Shown here piece after piece: positions 1-5,756 of a stretch of DNA of 8,404 nucleotides; position 1 is the stretch's first letter, and each line of letters begins with the position of its first letter. Below the pieces are notes generated by a model. The model was not told the origin of the DNA, made no database searches, and saw only the letters and a list, made by a program, of their open reading frames with translations. The position numbers were made by a program, and so were the translations under genes. The stretch is from Bacteroidota bacterium (GTDB taxonomy: Bacteria > Bacteroidota > Ignavibacteria > Ignavibacteriales > Ignavibacteriaceae). The DNA lies in assembly GCA_021796135.1 (NCBI GenBank), contig JAJYOQ010000160.1, positions 1-8,404 of the forward strand. Reading direction: 5' to 3'.

Positions 1-342
1 AATATTATACGACATTACAAACATGACGCAACACTTAGCCGTATAATTAGTAATTTAATAAAGAACGCGATTGAAGCTTCGCAAACCGGAGGAATTATAT
101 CTGTTGGATGTAGTAATGGAGATGGTCTAATAAAATTATCGGTTCATAATCAAACAGGCATTCCGGAAGAGATTCAACCAAAAATATTTCACCGTTCTTT
201 CTCTACAAAAGGAGCGGGTAGAGGAATTGGGACTTATAGTCTAAAATTTCTTACAGAAAAATATTTGAAAGGAGAAGTCCTTTTCACTTCAAATGAAGAA
301 GAAGGTACAACATTTTATGTAAATATACCTGCACAAATTTGA
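1..342 (+). CDS. Sensor histidine kinase, C-terminal ATP-binding domain (partial, 5' end outside window)
   Basis: The frame is open from the first base and ends with TGA at 340-342, leaving 113 residues of a GHKL/HATPase_c domain. This domain binds ATP and supplies phosphate to the dimerisation-domain histidine of a two-component sensor kinase. Visible motifs are the N box (RIISNLIKNAIEAS, about residues 14-27), a degenerate G1 box (VHNQTGIP, 48-55), an F box (KIFHRSFSTKG, 61-71), the G2 box (GRGIGTYS, 73-80) and a final EGTTF strand (101-105). The G1 box has His-Asn where most kinases have Asp-x-Gly; as I recall, 'HN...P' G1 variants occur in PAS-containing sensor kinases. The DHp domain, sensor domains and start codon lie upstream of the window, so the signal and partner regulator cannot be named. 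It converges with the minus-strand genes that follow. Confidence 0.88.
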   Translation, partial: NIIRHYKHDATLSRIISNLIKNAIEASQTGGIISVGCSNGDGLIKLSVHNQTGIPEEIQPKIFHRSFSTKGAGRGIGTYSLKFLTEKYLKGEVLFTSNEEEGTTFYVNIPAQI

Positions 343-485
343 GCTCTGTATTTCAACCGCCGATAATTGGAGTCCTTTTTTTTACATCTTCCATTTGCGG
401 CCTGCCGGTAGAGGCTGTTGCAGAACTCTATTATTTAGTCTCGAACGAAGATAGAGGTTTCAAAACTTTCTAAGATGGGATTTCT

Positions 486-499
486 CCCCGCATACGGGG
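486..499. repeat. Small GC palindrome (CCCCG-CATA-CGGGG)
   Basis: A 5-bp perfect inverted repeat with a 4-nt loop sits inside the larger inverted-repeat element and stands out against the AT-rich surroundings. It resembles the small dispersed palindromes seen elsewhere in this window. Confidence 0.5.
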
Positions 500-510
500 C
501 AGGCGCTCGA

Positions 511-526
511 ATCCGCCGCGGCGGAT
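511..526. repeat. Perfect 16-bp palindrome ATCCGCCGCGGCGGAT
   Basis: The sequence is identical to its own reverse complement. It shares the TCCGCC...GGCGGA design with the palindrome at 5295-5309 that interrupts the transposase remnant, so the two appear to be copies of one small dispersed repeat family differing in the loop. Confidence 0.65.
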
Positions 527-638
527 CCTTCGAAATGACATTTTGGAGTTGTGCAACAGTCTCGGTAGGCAAGCTTCCCGCGCTATGAATTAGGCGTGCA
601 GTTTGTTACACGCCCTTAAAATATTTTTAGAAGTTAAA

Positions 639-813
639 TCACTTGAGTAACATCATTTTTTTTGTATCTCTGAATTCACTCTTGCCGTCTGTACTCTTAG
701 CGTAGATTAAATAGAAATATAGTATCTAATGCCCATTGCACCTGCGCAGAAGCAGTAATGTGCATTGTTAATAATAGTGTCAAACTCGTTAGTAGGGTAA
801 GCGATTTTTTCAT
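639..813 (-). pseudogene. Remnant of a T9SS-secreted protein: signal peptide joined to sorting tail out of frame
   Basis: From ATG at 813-811 the frame encodes a clear Sec signal peptide (MKKSLTLLTSLTLLLTMHIT, then ASAQ), with an AGGAG ribosome binding site at 820-824. After 14 more residues it stops at 699-697. In the next frame, from about 726 to the TGA at 641-639, the translation reads LYFYLIYAKSTDGKS, then EFRDTKKMMLLK. That is the last segment of a type A T9SS C-terminal domain, as in the neighbouring peptidase, which ends STKKMILLK. The simplest reading is a secreted protein whose whole mature domain was lost by internal deletion, leaving export signal and sorting tail fused out of frame near 720-728. 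No mature domain remains, so its original function cannot be told. It lies on the same strand as the peptidase and 183 bp downstream of it; that gap shows nothing I can support. Confidence 0.8.
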
Positions 814-996
814 ATTGAACTCCTATTTATTTTAGTTGAACTATTTAAAAATAAGTAAACACATTATTTGGCTATCCGAAGGATTCCTAAGGAAAAGTCA
901 ATATTATTTTTTCTTACTCAAACTCAACAAGATAATTCGCAGCGGCAAATCGTTGCAAGTTATCAAATAGCCATGGCAATTTTCTACGGGATAAAG

Positions 997-3900
997 CTAT
1001 TTTAACAAAATCATCTTCTTAGTAGAAACGAAATCTCCTGATTTTAATTGATAAAAATAAACTCCGTTTGCAAGCCCTGAAGCGTTGAAAGAAACTTTAT
1101 AAGTACCAGCGTTCTGATTTCCGTTATAAATTGTCGCTACCTCCCTACCAAGAATATCATAAATCCTCAATGTTACTAGACCGGATTTAGGTAGATCATA
1201 GGTTATTATTGTTGAAGGATTAAAAGGATTAGGATAATTTTGTTCAAGTGAAATTGTTTGTGGAATTGGACTGGACTCTTTCTTTACATCTGTAATTCGA
1301 CTGCCGATTACAAACCAGACAGGAAAAGTTGCATCTACTAAATATGAAGTTGGGGTGCCGGTACCTGTAATAAAATCACTTTTAAGCGGCATTTGCTGCA
1401 GAACATCATGGTTAACCGATGAAATTATTTGATTATTATGGTAAACGATTGTTTTATCATCTCCGGAATATGATGGATACCCAAGTGAGGTTGTTGAAGC
1501 TACGATAGCAGAGTTTCCGGTATTAAAATCTGCGGCTAATACTTCGAAAGTATTACTATTGGTGTCCCAATAATCAAACGTAAAGCGGGTTTGTGAGGTT
1601 TTTGAGAAAGACGGATCACCGATATTTATTCCCTTCGACTGCGGCGGAAATACACTTTGCATAAAACCGGTTTTTACATCCAGCATATTAATATTCCAAT
1701 AACTTAATGTATCTCCGGCTGCTCCTATTATTTGGTTGAATGTATCAAACAAAAGATACTGCCCTGTTGGGTCGAATGACATCGCATCAGCATATAAAGC
1801 CGTTTTGGTATCTGCTACATCATAAGAAGGGGTTACAATTTTGAACGCCGTATTTGTATTTGCGTTAAGATCAAAATAATAAATTGTAGTATCAATATAC
1901 TTTGATAGGAGTGTAAAACTGCTCAATCCGGGGCCCACCGCTACTTCCCTCCAATATCCACTTGAATCGATAATAGTTTCCTGAGTATTATTTGGATCAG
2001 CATATAAAGCGCGGAGATCATTGTTTTGATCAACAAAAAGAATTAAGCCTGAAGTATCAGAAACAGCAGGTTTATTTAGTACGCGGGTTTGGGTGAGTGC
2101 TGAGTAGTCAGCACTTGAATTTATTTGAGTTTTAGCCATATATATAGAATTTGGATCAGCATTGTAATTTGTGTTCACAGCAAGAATCCAGTTTTGACCC
2201 ACAACCTGTGTAGGAGCAGCAGGAGGTGGCGGCGTTCCTTCAAAAACTCCAACTTTATCCCATGCGCTCTTTACCGCATTTAGTTCATTGCTTGTCGAAC
2301 CAAAGATATCTGTTGCAGCTTTCTCAGTTGCAATTCTAGCATCAAGGAATTGAGATGTATGGGTTAGATAAGTTGTTTCAGCTCTATACCAAATTTTGCC
2401 GGCAGAAGATCTTCCGATTGATGAAGCAACAAAATAAAAAGCATAATTGGGTATGCCGCTATTTACATGAACTCCGCCGTTATCCTGGGTTGTATTAACA
2501 TATTCGGACATATTAGCCGGCTGCCAGCATGCGTCACCCGGATTGCCGCCGTTATGCGGATTACTCATATCCCTTAATGCACCGGTAGGAAATATCTGTA
2601 AGTCTTTTACAACCGTTGAACCTATTTCCCATGAAGTCGTATCTACAAGTTTTCCAAATACATCAGACATCGATTCATTTAACGCCCCGGATTGATCCTG
2701 GTACTCTAGATTCGAAGTATGCTGCGTTACACCGTGTGTCATCTCATGTGCCGCAACATCAAGCCCGCCAGCGAGCGGTTTGAATATGGTGCCACCGTCT
2801 CCATAACACATTACAGTACCTCCCCAAAAAGCATTTTCCATCGCCTGACCATTCTTTGTAACATGAATAACAGAATAAATTGTCATTCCGCTGTCATCAA
2901 TTGAATTCCTATTTTGTACAGTGCGGTAATAATTATATGTCGTAACTGCATTGTAGTTGGCAGATACAGAAGTAGGATCATTCCATTGATTATTTGTGGA
3001 GGTTACATAATAAAATTGAGAGCTGCTGGAAAGGTCATTGTTTTGAAGATCCAGGCATTCTATTGCTCCGACAGAATTACTCGGAATTTGGGATTGCGCA
3101 GCATTGAACATTGCTTCCGAAGCATCAAGCATAAAATAATTTGTACCGACCTGGTAAGTACCGAAAGTTCTGTTAACTCCATTAAGATCTACTCCGCTTC
3201 CGGTTGTTGCTCCATCGAAGCAAACATTATTATATGAGTTTAAAATAGATCCGTTCTGTGCGTCTACGAAATAATACCAATCCTGGGAAAGTCCGGCACG
3301 TACTTCTACAAACCAGGCTAAGTGAGGTATCTGTTGTTTGTCATACCAAATAATTTGCCTTGCTGACGGCCCATGGTAATTAAGTAAGTTCTGAATTTGA
3401 TTCGAGAATCCACTTATATTCATCCTGCTTTTAAGCTCATTCTCAGCAATTGTAAGGGCACTAGTAGAGCTAACTTTTCCTGAAATATCCTGAATTGATC
3501 CGGGTGTTTTCGCAAAGCTTCCGGTTAAGGAGGAAATGTTTCCGTGGTTATCAAAATGTACGTAAACTTCTTTTCCCCAAACTTCCAAACCTTTATAAAC
3601 TTGCTCATAACGAATGTGCGTCATTCCAAGCGCATCTTTCCTAACACTTTCCAATTTAAATTCATTTTCCGGATCTGAAATCTTTAACAAATCTTTATTT
3701 GCTGTCATGAAGTTCATTGCCTTTGTAGATGCATTTCCGGTCGATTGAATCAAATTTCCTTTTTGAGATGTAGGAGTATTCACATCAATCAATCTTGGTG
3801 TCCCAAATTTATTATCTAATATGACCCTGCGGATATCTTTAGAATTTAAAATTGCAGGAGACGGAAGAGTTATTTTCCCGCCTAATTTAGTCGATAAAGC

Positions 3901-4140
3901 AGCAGCTATAGTTTTGTTTGTTGAATAAAGTCTAGTGGTTGACGGAGTCAATCCAAGTTTATTTATAAAATTTTTAAGCCTTGCCGGAATGCTTGAATAG
4001 TGTGAATTTGATGAAACAAGTGATTGATTTGCAACAGGGAGATTGGCTTTCTTAATATTTTTGCCGTTCTGTTGGGCAGCAAATGAATTTAAGAATATAA
4101 AAGTTGACAGAATAAAAATAATGTATCTAAATTTTATCAT
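997..4140 (-). CDS. Secreted M4 (thermolysin-like) zinc metallopeptidase with propeller-like region and T9SS sorting domain
   Basis: This 1047-residue protein is an exported endopeptidase of family M4. Order of parts: signal peptide (1-22); FTP/PepSY-type propeptide (about 100-300), which in this family acts as chaperone and autoinhibitor; catalytic domain (about 310-635); Pro-rich linker PPPPAAPT (637-644); a beta-rich region with TolB/PD40-like blades (about 650-945, e.g. FDPTGQYLLFD and YPSYSGDDKTIVY); and a type A T9SS C-terminal domain (about 963-1047) beginning LEQNYPNPFNPST. The active site is complete: HEMTH (zinc ligands H465 and H469, catalytic E466), third ligand E489 in GALNESMSD exactly 24 residues after H465 as in thermolysin, Y480, and H558 in DNGGVHVNSG. 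Substrate-binding NAFW starts at N436. The product should cross the inner membrane by Sec, pass the outer membrane by T9SS, and be anchored or released after tail removal. The start has AAGGAG at 4149-4154. The gene lies 15 bp after a small lipoprotein gene. The substrate is unknown. Confidence 0.95.
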   Translation of the reverse strand: MIKFRYIIFILSTFIFLNSFAAQQNGKNIKKANLPVANQSLVSSNSHYSSIPARLKNFINKLGLTPSTTRLYSTNKTIAAALSTKLGGKITLPSPAILNSKDIRRVILDNKFGTPRLIDVNTPTSQKGNLIQSTGNASTKAMNFMTANKDLLKISDPENEFKLESVRKDALGMTHIRYEQVYKGLEVWGKEVYVHFDNHGNISSLTGSFAKTPGSIQDISGKVSSTSALTIAENELKSRMNISGFSNQIQNLLNYHGPSARQIIWYDKQQIPHLAWFVEVRAGLSQDWYYFVDAQNGSILNSYNNVCFDGATTGSGVDLNGVNRTFGTYQVGTNYFMLDASEAMFNAAQSQIPSNSVGAIECLDLQNNDLSSSSQFYYVTSTNNQWNDPTSVSANYNAVTTYNYYRTVQNRNSIDDSGMTIYSVIHVTKNGQAMENAFWGGTVMCYGDGGTIFKPLAGGLDVAAHEMTHGVTQHTSNLEYQDQSGALNESMSDVFGKLVDTTSWEIGSTVVKDLQIFPTGALRDMSNPHNGGNPGDACWQPANMSEYVNTTQDNGGVHVNSGIPNYAFYFVASSIGRSSAGKIWYRAETTYLTHTSQFLDARIATEKAATDIFGSTSNELNAVKSAWDKVGVFEGTPPPPAAPTQVVGQNWILAVNTNYNADPNSIYMAKTQINSSADYSALTQTRVLNKPAVSDTSGLILFVDQNNDLRALYADPNNTQETIIDSSGYWREVAVGPGLSSFTLLSKYIDTTIYYFDLNANTNTAFKIVTPSYDVADTKTALYADAMSFDPTGQYLLFDTFNQIIGAAGDTLSYWNINMLDVKTGFMQSVFPPQSKGINIGDPSFSKTSQTRFTFDYWDTNSNTFEVLAADFNTGNSAIVASTTSLGYPSYSGDDKTIVYHNNQIISSVNHDVLQQMPLKSDFITGTGTPTSYLVDATFPVWFVIGSRITDVKKESSPIPQTISLEQNYPNPFNPSTIITYDLPKSGLVTLRIYDILGREVATIYNGNQNAGTYKVSFNASGLANGVYFYQLKSGDFVSTKKMILLK

Positions 4141-4148
4141 TTTTAAAG

Positions 4149-4154
4149 CTCCTT
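4149..4154 (-). promoter_or_regulatory. Ribosome binding site AAGGAG of the M4 peptidase
   Basis: A consensus AAGGAG lies 8 nt before the peptidase ATG, inside the 15-bp gap after the lipoprotein stop codon. It fixes the start at 4140 and supports translation of the peptidase from the same transcript as the lipoprotein. Confidence 0.75.
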
Positions 4155-4155
4155 A

Positions 4156-4596
4156 TTATTTTTTAATTTTTTTAATTTCTGTGATTAAATCTTTGATAAC
4201 ATCCGGCATATTTGAAGGTGGTTCAGAATCATTAAAAGATATTTGATTAAATTGAATATCTTGAGCTAAAACTAAGTAAGTAGTATAATTACCTGCATAC
4301 TTATTATCGTAAGAAAAGATTTTAGGATTTGTCATGAGGTTAGTAATTTTTACCATCTTATCAATAGGTATAGCTACACTATCTGTTGTTTGCCTTAAGG
4401 AATTAAGATTTTTTTTCCAAAATTTTGCCCAGCCTTGACTCGAAATAGTTATTCCGGATTCAACACCGGTAAAACCTCCACCTGAGTAGAAATCAATTCT
4501 ATAATTAAGATTTGTTAAAGATGAATAAGGTTGCGAACATGAATCAAAAGATAAGACTATCATACAGAACATTATTACACTAAATAATTGTTGCAT
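4156..4596 (-). CDS. Small lipoprotein, emfourin-like (candidate inhibitor of the adjacent M4 peptidase)
   Basis: The product is 146 residues from the ATG at 4596. A TTG 33 nt upstream (4629) would extend the frame, but the ATG has an AAAGG motif 6 nt before it and begins directly with a hydrophobic signal, so I prefer it. Residues 1-19 form a lipoprotein signal ending FDS before C20; the -3 residue is unusual for a lipobox, yet no other cysteine fits. The mature part starts with a beta strand and S-GGGFTG (residues 38-44), followed by an amphipathic L/M-rich segment ending in ...KIFSYDNKY (82-90), two strands (YTTYLVLA and NQISFND) and PPSNMPDVIKDLITEIKKI at the C-terminus. This order (GGF-[AT]-G, then F, D, strand pair, P..[VL]..LI) matches my recollection of the emfourin family, whose Serratia member is encoded with the M4 peptidase protealysin and inhibits it. 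Here it directly precedes an M4 peptidase. The inhibitor role is inferred; without it, the safe call is a hypothetical lipoprotein. Confidence 0.6.
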   Translation of the reverse strand: MQQLFSVIMFCMIVLSFDSCSQPYSSLTNLNYRIDFYSGGGFTGVESGITISSQGWAKFWKKNLNSLRQTTDSVAIPIDKMVKITNLMTNPKIFSYDNKYAGNYTTYLVLAQDIQFNQISFNDSEPPSNMPDVIKDLITEIKKIKK

Positions 4597-4630
4597 AATT
4601 AACCTTTCAATTGCATTAGTTATTTTCAAT

Positions 4631-4658
4631 AATATAATATAAAAAATATTTTAATCAA
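4631..4658 (-). promoter_or_regulatory. Candidate promoter for the lipoprotein-peptidase operon
   Basis: On the minus strand TTGATT (4658-4653) is followed after 16 nt by TATATT (4636-4631), about 35 nt before the lipoprotein ATG. The area is very AT-rich, so chance matches are common. Confidence 0.35.
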
Positions 4659-4958
4659 AAGGAGTAAATCTGTGTTAAGATTCTTTTAATTATTTAGTGT
4701 CATCGTATTAAACTTAAGTTGGAAAGTTACTTTTGAAGCATACATTGGTGAGTGGTTTATCGGTGAATCGGTTAAAAGGAAAAGTGGGTGTGCTTTGGCG
4801 GGGTTTTTGGGATAGGAAAACCATAACAAATCATTCCCCGATAATTAGCTATCAAGCCGGATAATATTATAATCTTAAAATTGCATTTTTATGAGCAACA
4901 GCGATATGGAGTCATTGAGCGGAGCGAACTGAAAACTTTTTTCCCTAATGCGTTTCAC

Positions 4959-5013
4959 CAATAATGCCCGCCGGAGAGCGGAATGGAGAGACCGAACTTA
5001 GGGGGCATTGTTG
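4959..5013. repeat. GC-rich inverted repeat CAAtAATGCCC / GGGCATTgTTG
   Basis: Arms at 4959-4969 and 5003-5013 pair at 10 of 11 positions around a 33-nt purine-rich loop. It is an island of higher GC in an AT-rich spacer and has no T-run after it, so it is more likely a dispersed repeat or structured RNA fragment than a terminator. Confidence 0.5.
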
Positions 5014-5202
5014 CATTGAAAGGTAAATGGAGGTAAGGATATATGTGGCTTTTTTATTGACAAACCGGGATAAATACAAATGATTATGGATAAGCAAATG
5101 ACGGCTTGGAAATAATAAAGCCAAAGCTGTAATCCTGATTAACGTGGGCTTTCTTGAAAGGATAAATTAAATGAATTACTGAAGTTACGCAAAGAGAATA
5201 AA

Positions 5203-5275
5203 CATAAGCGAAATAAGGTGTTAAATTAGTATATGATGAAAAGACTAATTTATCAAACAGCCTTAATCGCTTATG
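5203..5275. repeat. Long imperfect inverted repeat (about 25 paired bases) across the transposase remnant start
   Basis: The left arm 5203-5230 and right arm 5244-5275 pair in four blocks: CATAAGCG/CGCTTATG, TAAGG/CCTTA, TGTT/AACA and AAATTAGT/ACTAATTT, separated by small bulges. The 13-nt loop 5231-5243 contains the two ATG codons that open the transposase remnant. It could be a hairpin that limits transposase expression, part of an insertion-sequence end, or a fortuitous AT-rich structure. Confidence 0.55.
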
Positions 5276-5588
5276 TAAATGCGATATGTTTTAGTCCGCC
5301 AGAGGCGGATTAGACCAACTTGCACTAAGATTTCTGAACAATATAATCGGAACATAATTTATGATTCTGAGCATCCATATGTCTCACACGACAGACTTCA
5401 AAGATTATTGGTCTTAGAAGGTAAATGGAACAAGTATATACAAAAGCATTATAGTTGCTTGATAAAACTTAGAGAATACGTATCTGATAATAGATGATAC
5501 GGTTATTGCAAAACCATATAGCAAAGAACTTGATTTATTGTTTTGGATATTTTCACCAAGCGACAGACAATATCTCCATGGACTTTAG
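5233..5588 (+). pseudogene. Degraded DDE transposase fragment (IS4/IS701-like), frameshifted and truncated
   Basis: Transposase-like sequence is spread over three frames. Frame from 5233: MMKRLIYQTALIAYVNAICF, up to the small palindrome at 5295-5309, after which it stops. Frame of 5279: TCTKISEQ (near 5317) and VSHDRLQRLL (about 5378-5407), matching the 'AT.LS......SHD..TR.L' N-terminal pattern of these transposases, running to a stop at 5495-5497. Frame from 5481: YLIIDDTVIAKPYSKELDLL, then FWIFSPSDRQYLHGL, stop at 5586-5588; IIDDT supplies the first catalytic Asp of a DDE enzyme, followed by the usual K-P-Y. Later catalytic residues are absent, so roughly two thirds of a normal ~300-400-residue enzyme is missing. 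Exact IS family is not certain. It cannot be functional. Confidence 0.75.
5295..5309. repeat. Small palindrome TCCGCC-AGA-GGCGGA interrupting the transposase remnant
   Basis: Perfect 6-bp arms with a 3-nt loop. It sits exactly where the N-terminal transposase frame is lost and the next one takes over. Its arms match those of the 511-526 palindrome, which suggests insertion of a mobile small repeat into the gene. Confidence 0.65.
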
Positions 5589-5672
5589 CTCTGATGCCAG
5601 CATTGCAAGCCCGCTAATTAACCATAGGAAACCTCTAAAAACAGGAATTATAGAATGGTGGAAAATTTCATT

Positions 5673-5712
5673 CTTCCATTATTCCAACATTCCAACATTC
5701 CACTACTCCAAC
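5673..5712. repeat. Imperfect 8-bp tandem repeat (ATTCCAAC)
   Basis: Five consecutive 8-nt units: CTTCCATT, ATTCCAAC, ATTCCAAC, ATTCCACT, ACTCCAAC. The two central copies are identical. Upstream, 5653-5663 (GAATGGTGGAA) is nearly complementary to the unit, so the stretch could fold back. It looks like a small dispersed or slippage-derived repeat. Confidence 0.6.
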
Positions 5713-5735
5713 CTGCCTGGCGGCAGACAGGTTTT
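5712..5735 (+). repeat. Imperfect palindrome CCTGcCTG...CAGaCAGG followed by a T-run
   Basis: The arms CCTGCCTG and CAGACAGG pair with one mismatch and are followed by TTTTT on the plus strand. This has the shape of a plus-strand terminator, but no intact plus-strand gene precedes it; on the minus strand, where cydB ends, the U-tract is missing. It fits better as another small dispersed GC palindrome. Confidence 0.5.
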
Positions 5736-5756
5736 TCAAGAGTTGAGTAAAGTGTC

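Larger units (their letters stand above)
403..571. repeat. Nested inverted-repeat element in intergenic DNA (343-638)
   Basis: Two imperfect arms, 403-428 and 546-571, match as inverted copies at about 20 of 26 positions and share the core CTGTTGCA-n-AACTC. The enclosed 117 bp contain two further GC-rich palindromes (486-499 and 511-526). The stretch 527-540, read on the minus strand, begins TGTCATTTCGAAGG, similar to dispersed 'TGTCATTCCGA' repeats seen in intergenic DNA of this bacterial group. No open frame of note lies inside. It looks like a non-autonomous, MITE-like dispersed repeat, or several small repeats nested in one another. The rest of 343-638 shows nothing I can support beyond a T-run at 375-383. 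Confidence 0.6.
4630..5232. other. Gene-free intergenic stretch with scattered inverted repeats
   Basis: About 600 bp with no supportable gene on either strand; stops are frequent in all frames. It holds the candidate promoter at 4631-4658, a small GGTTTT/AAAACC inverted repeat (4802-4807/4817-4822), a GAGCGGAGCGAAC motif (4917-4929) typical of short dispersed repeats, a GC-rich hairpin (4959-5013), an AAAGCC/GGCTTT pair (about 5118-5153) and the left arm of a long hairpin (from 5203). The stretch 5179-5192 (CTGAAGTTACGCAA) could be an insertion-sequence end belonging to the transposase remnant, but I find no matching inverted copy downstream. Confidence 0.5.
5589..5756. other. Intergenic spacer downstream of cydB, no gene
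   Basis: After the transposase remnant there is no supportable gene. An open frame crosses the region on the plus strand but its translation is only the conceptual product of the repeats at 5673-5732 and it overlaps the cydB stop. The stretch holds an 8-bp tandem repeat and one palindrome; no convincing terminator for the minus-strand cyd transcript is visible. Confidence 0.5.

Noticed and set aside
965..1002. AAATAGC/GCTATTT inverted repeat over the peptidase stop codon as a terminator
   Set aside because: The loop is 24 nt, the stem is AT-rich and no U-tract follows on the minus strand.
2719..3237. Two plus-strand open frames (2719-2904 and 2914-3237)
   Set aside because: They lie antisense inside the M4 peptidase catalytic region, resemble no protein I know and lack ribosome binding sites.
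4043..4246. Plus-strand open frame across the lipoprotein/peptidase junction
   Set aside because: It is the antisense of a signal peptide region and the end of the lipoprotein; its hydrophobicity comes from the opposite strand.
4597..4629. TTG start extending the lipoprotein by 11 residues
   Set aside because: It would put a charged stretch before the lipoprotein signal and has no ribosome binding site, whereas the ATG at 4596 has both a good context and a clean signal.
5057..5085. TTGACA at 5057-5062 as a plus-strand promoter for the transposase remnant
   Set aside because: No acceptable -10 box lies at 16-18 nt, and the downstream gene is dead.
5673..5732. CRISPR-like repeats
   Set aside because: Units are only 8 bp with no spacers between them, and no cas genes are nearby.
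4631..5756. Complete insertion sequence spanning the spacer
   Set aside because: Only the first third of a transposase is present and no matching terminal inverted repeats or target duplication were found.
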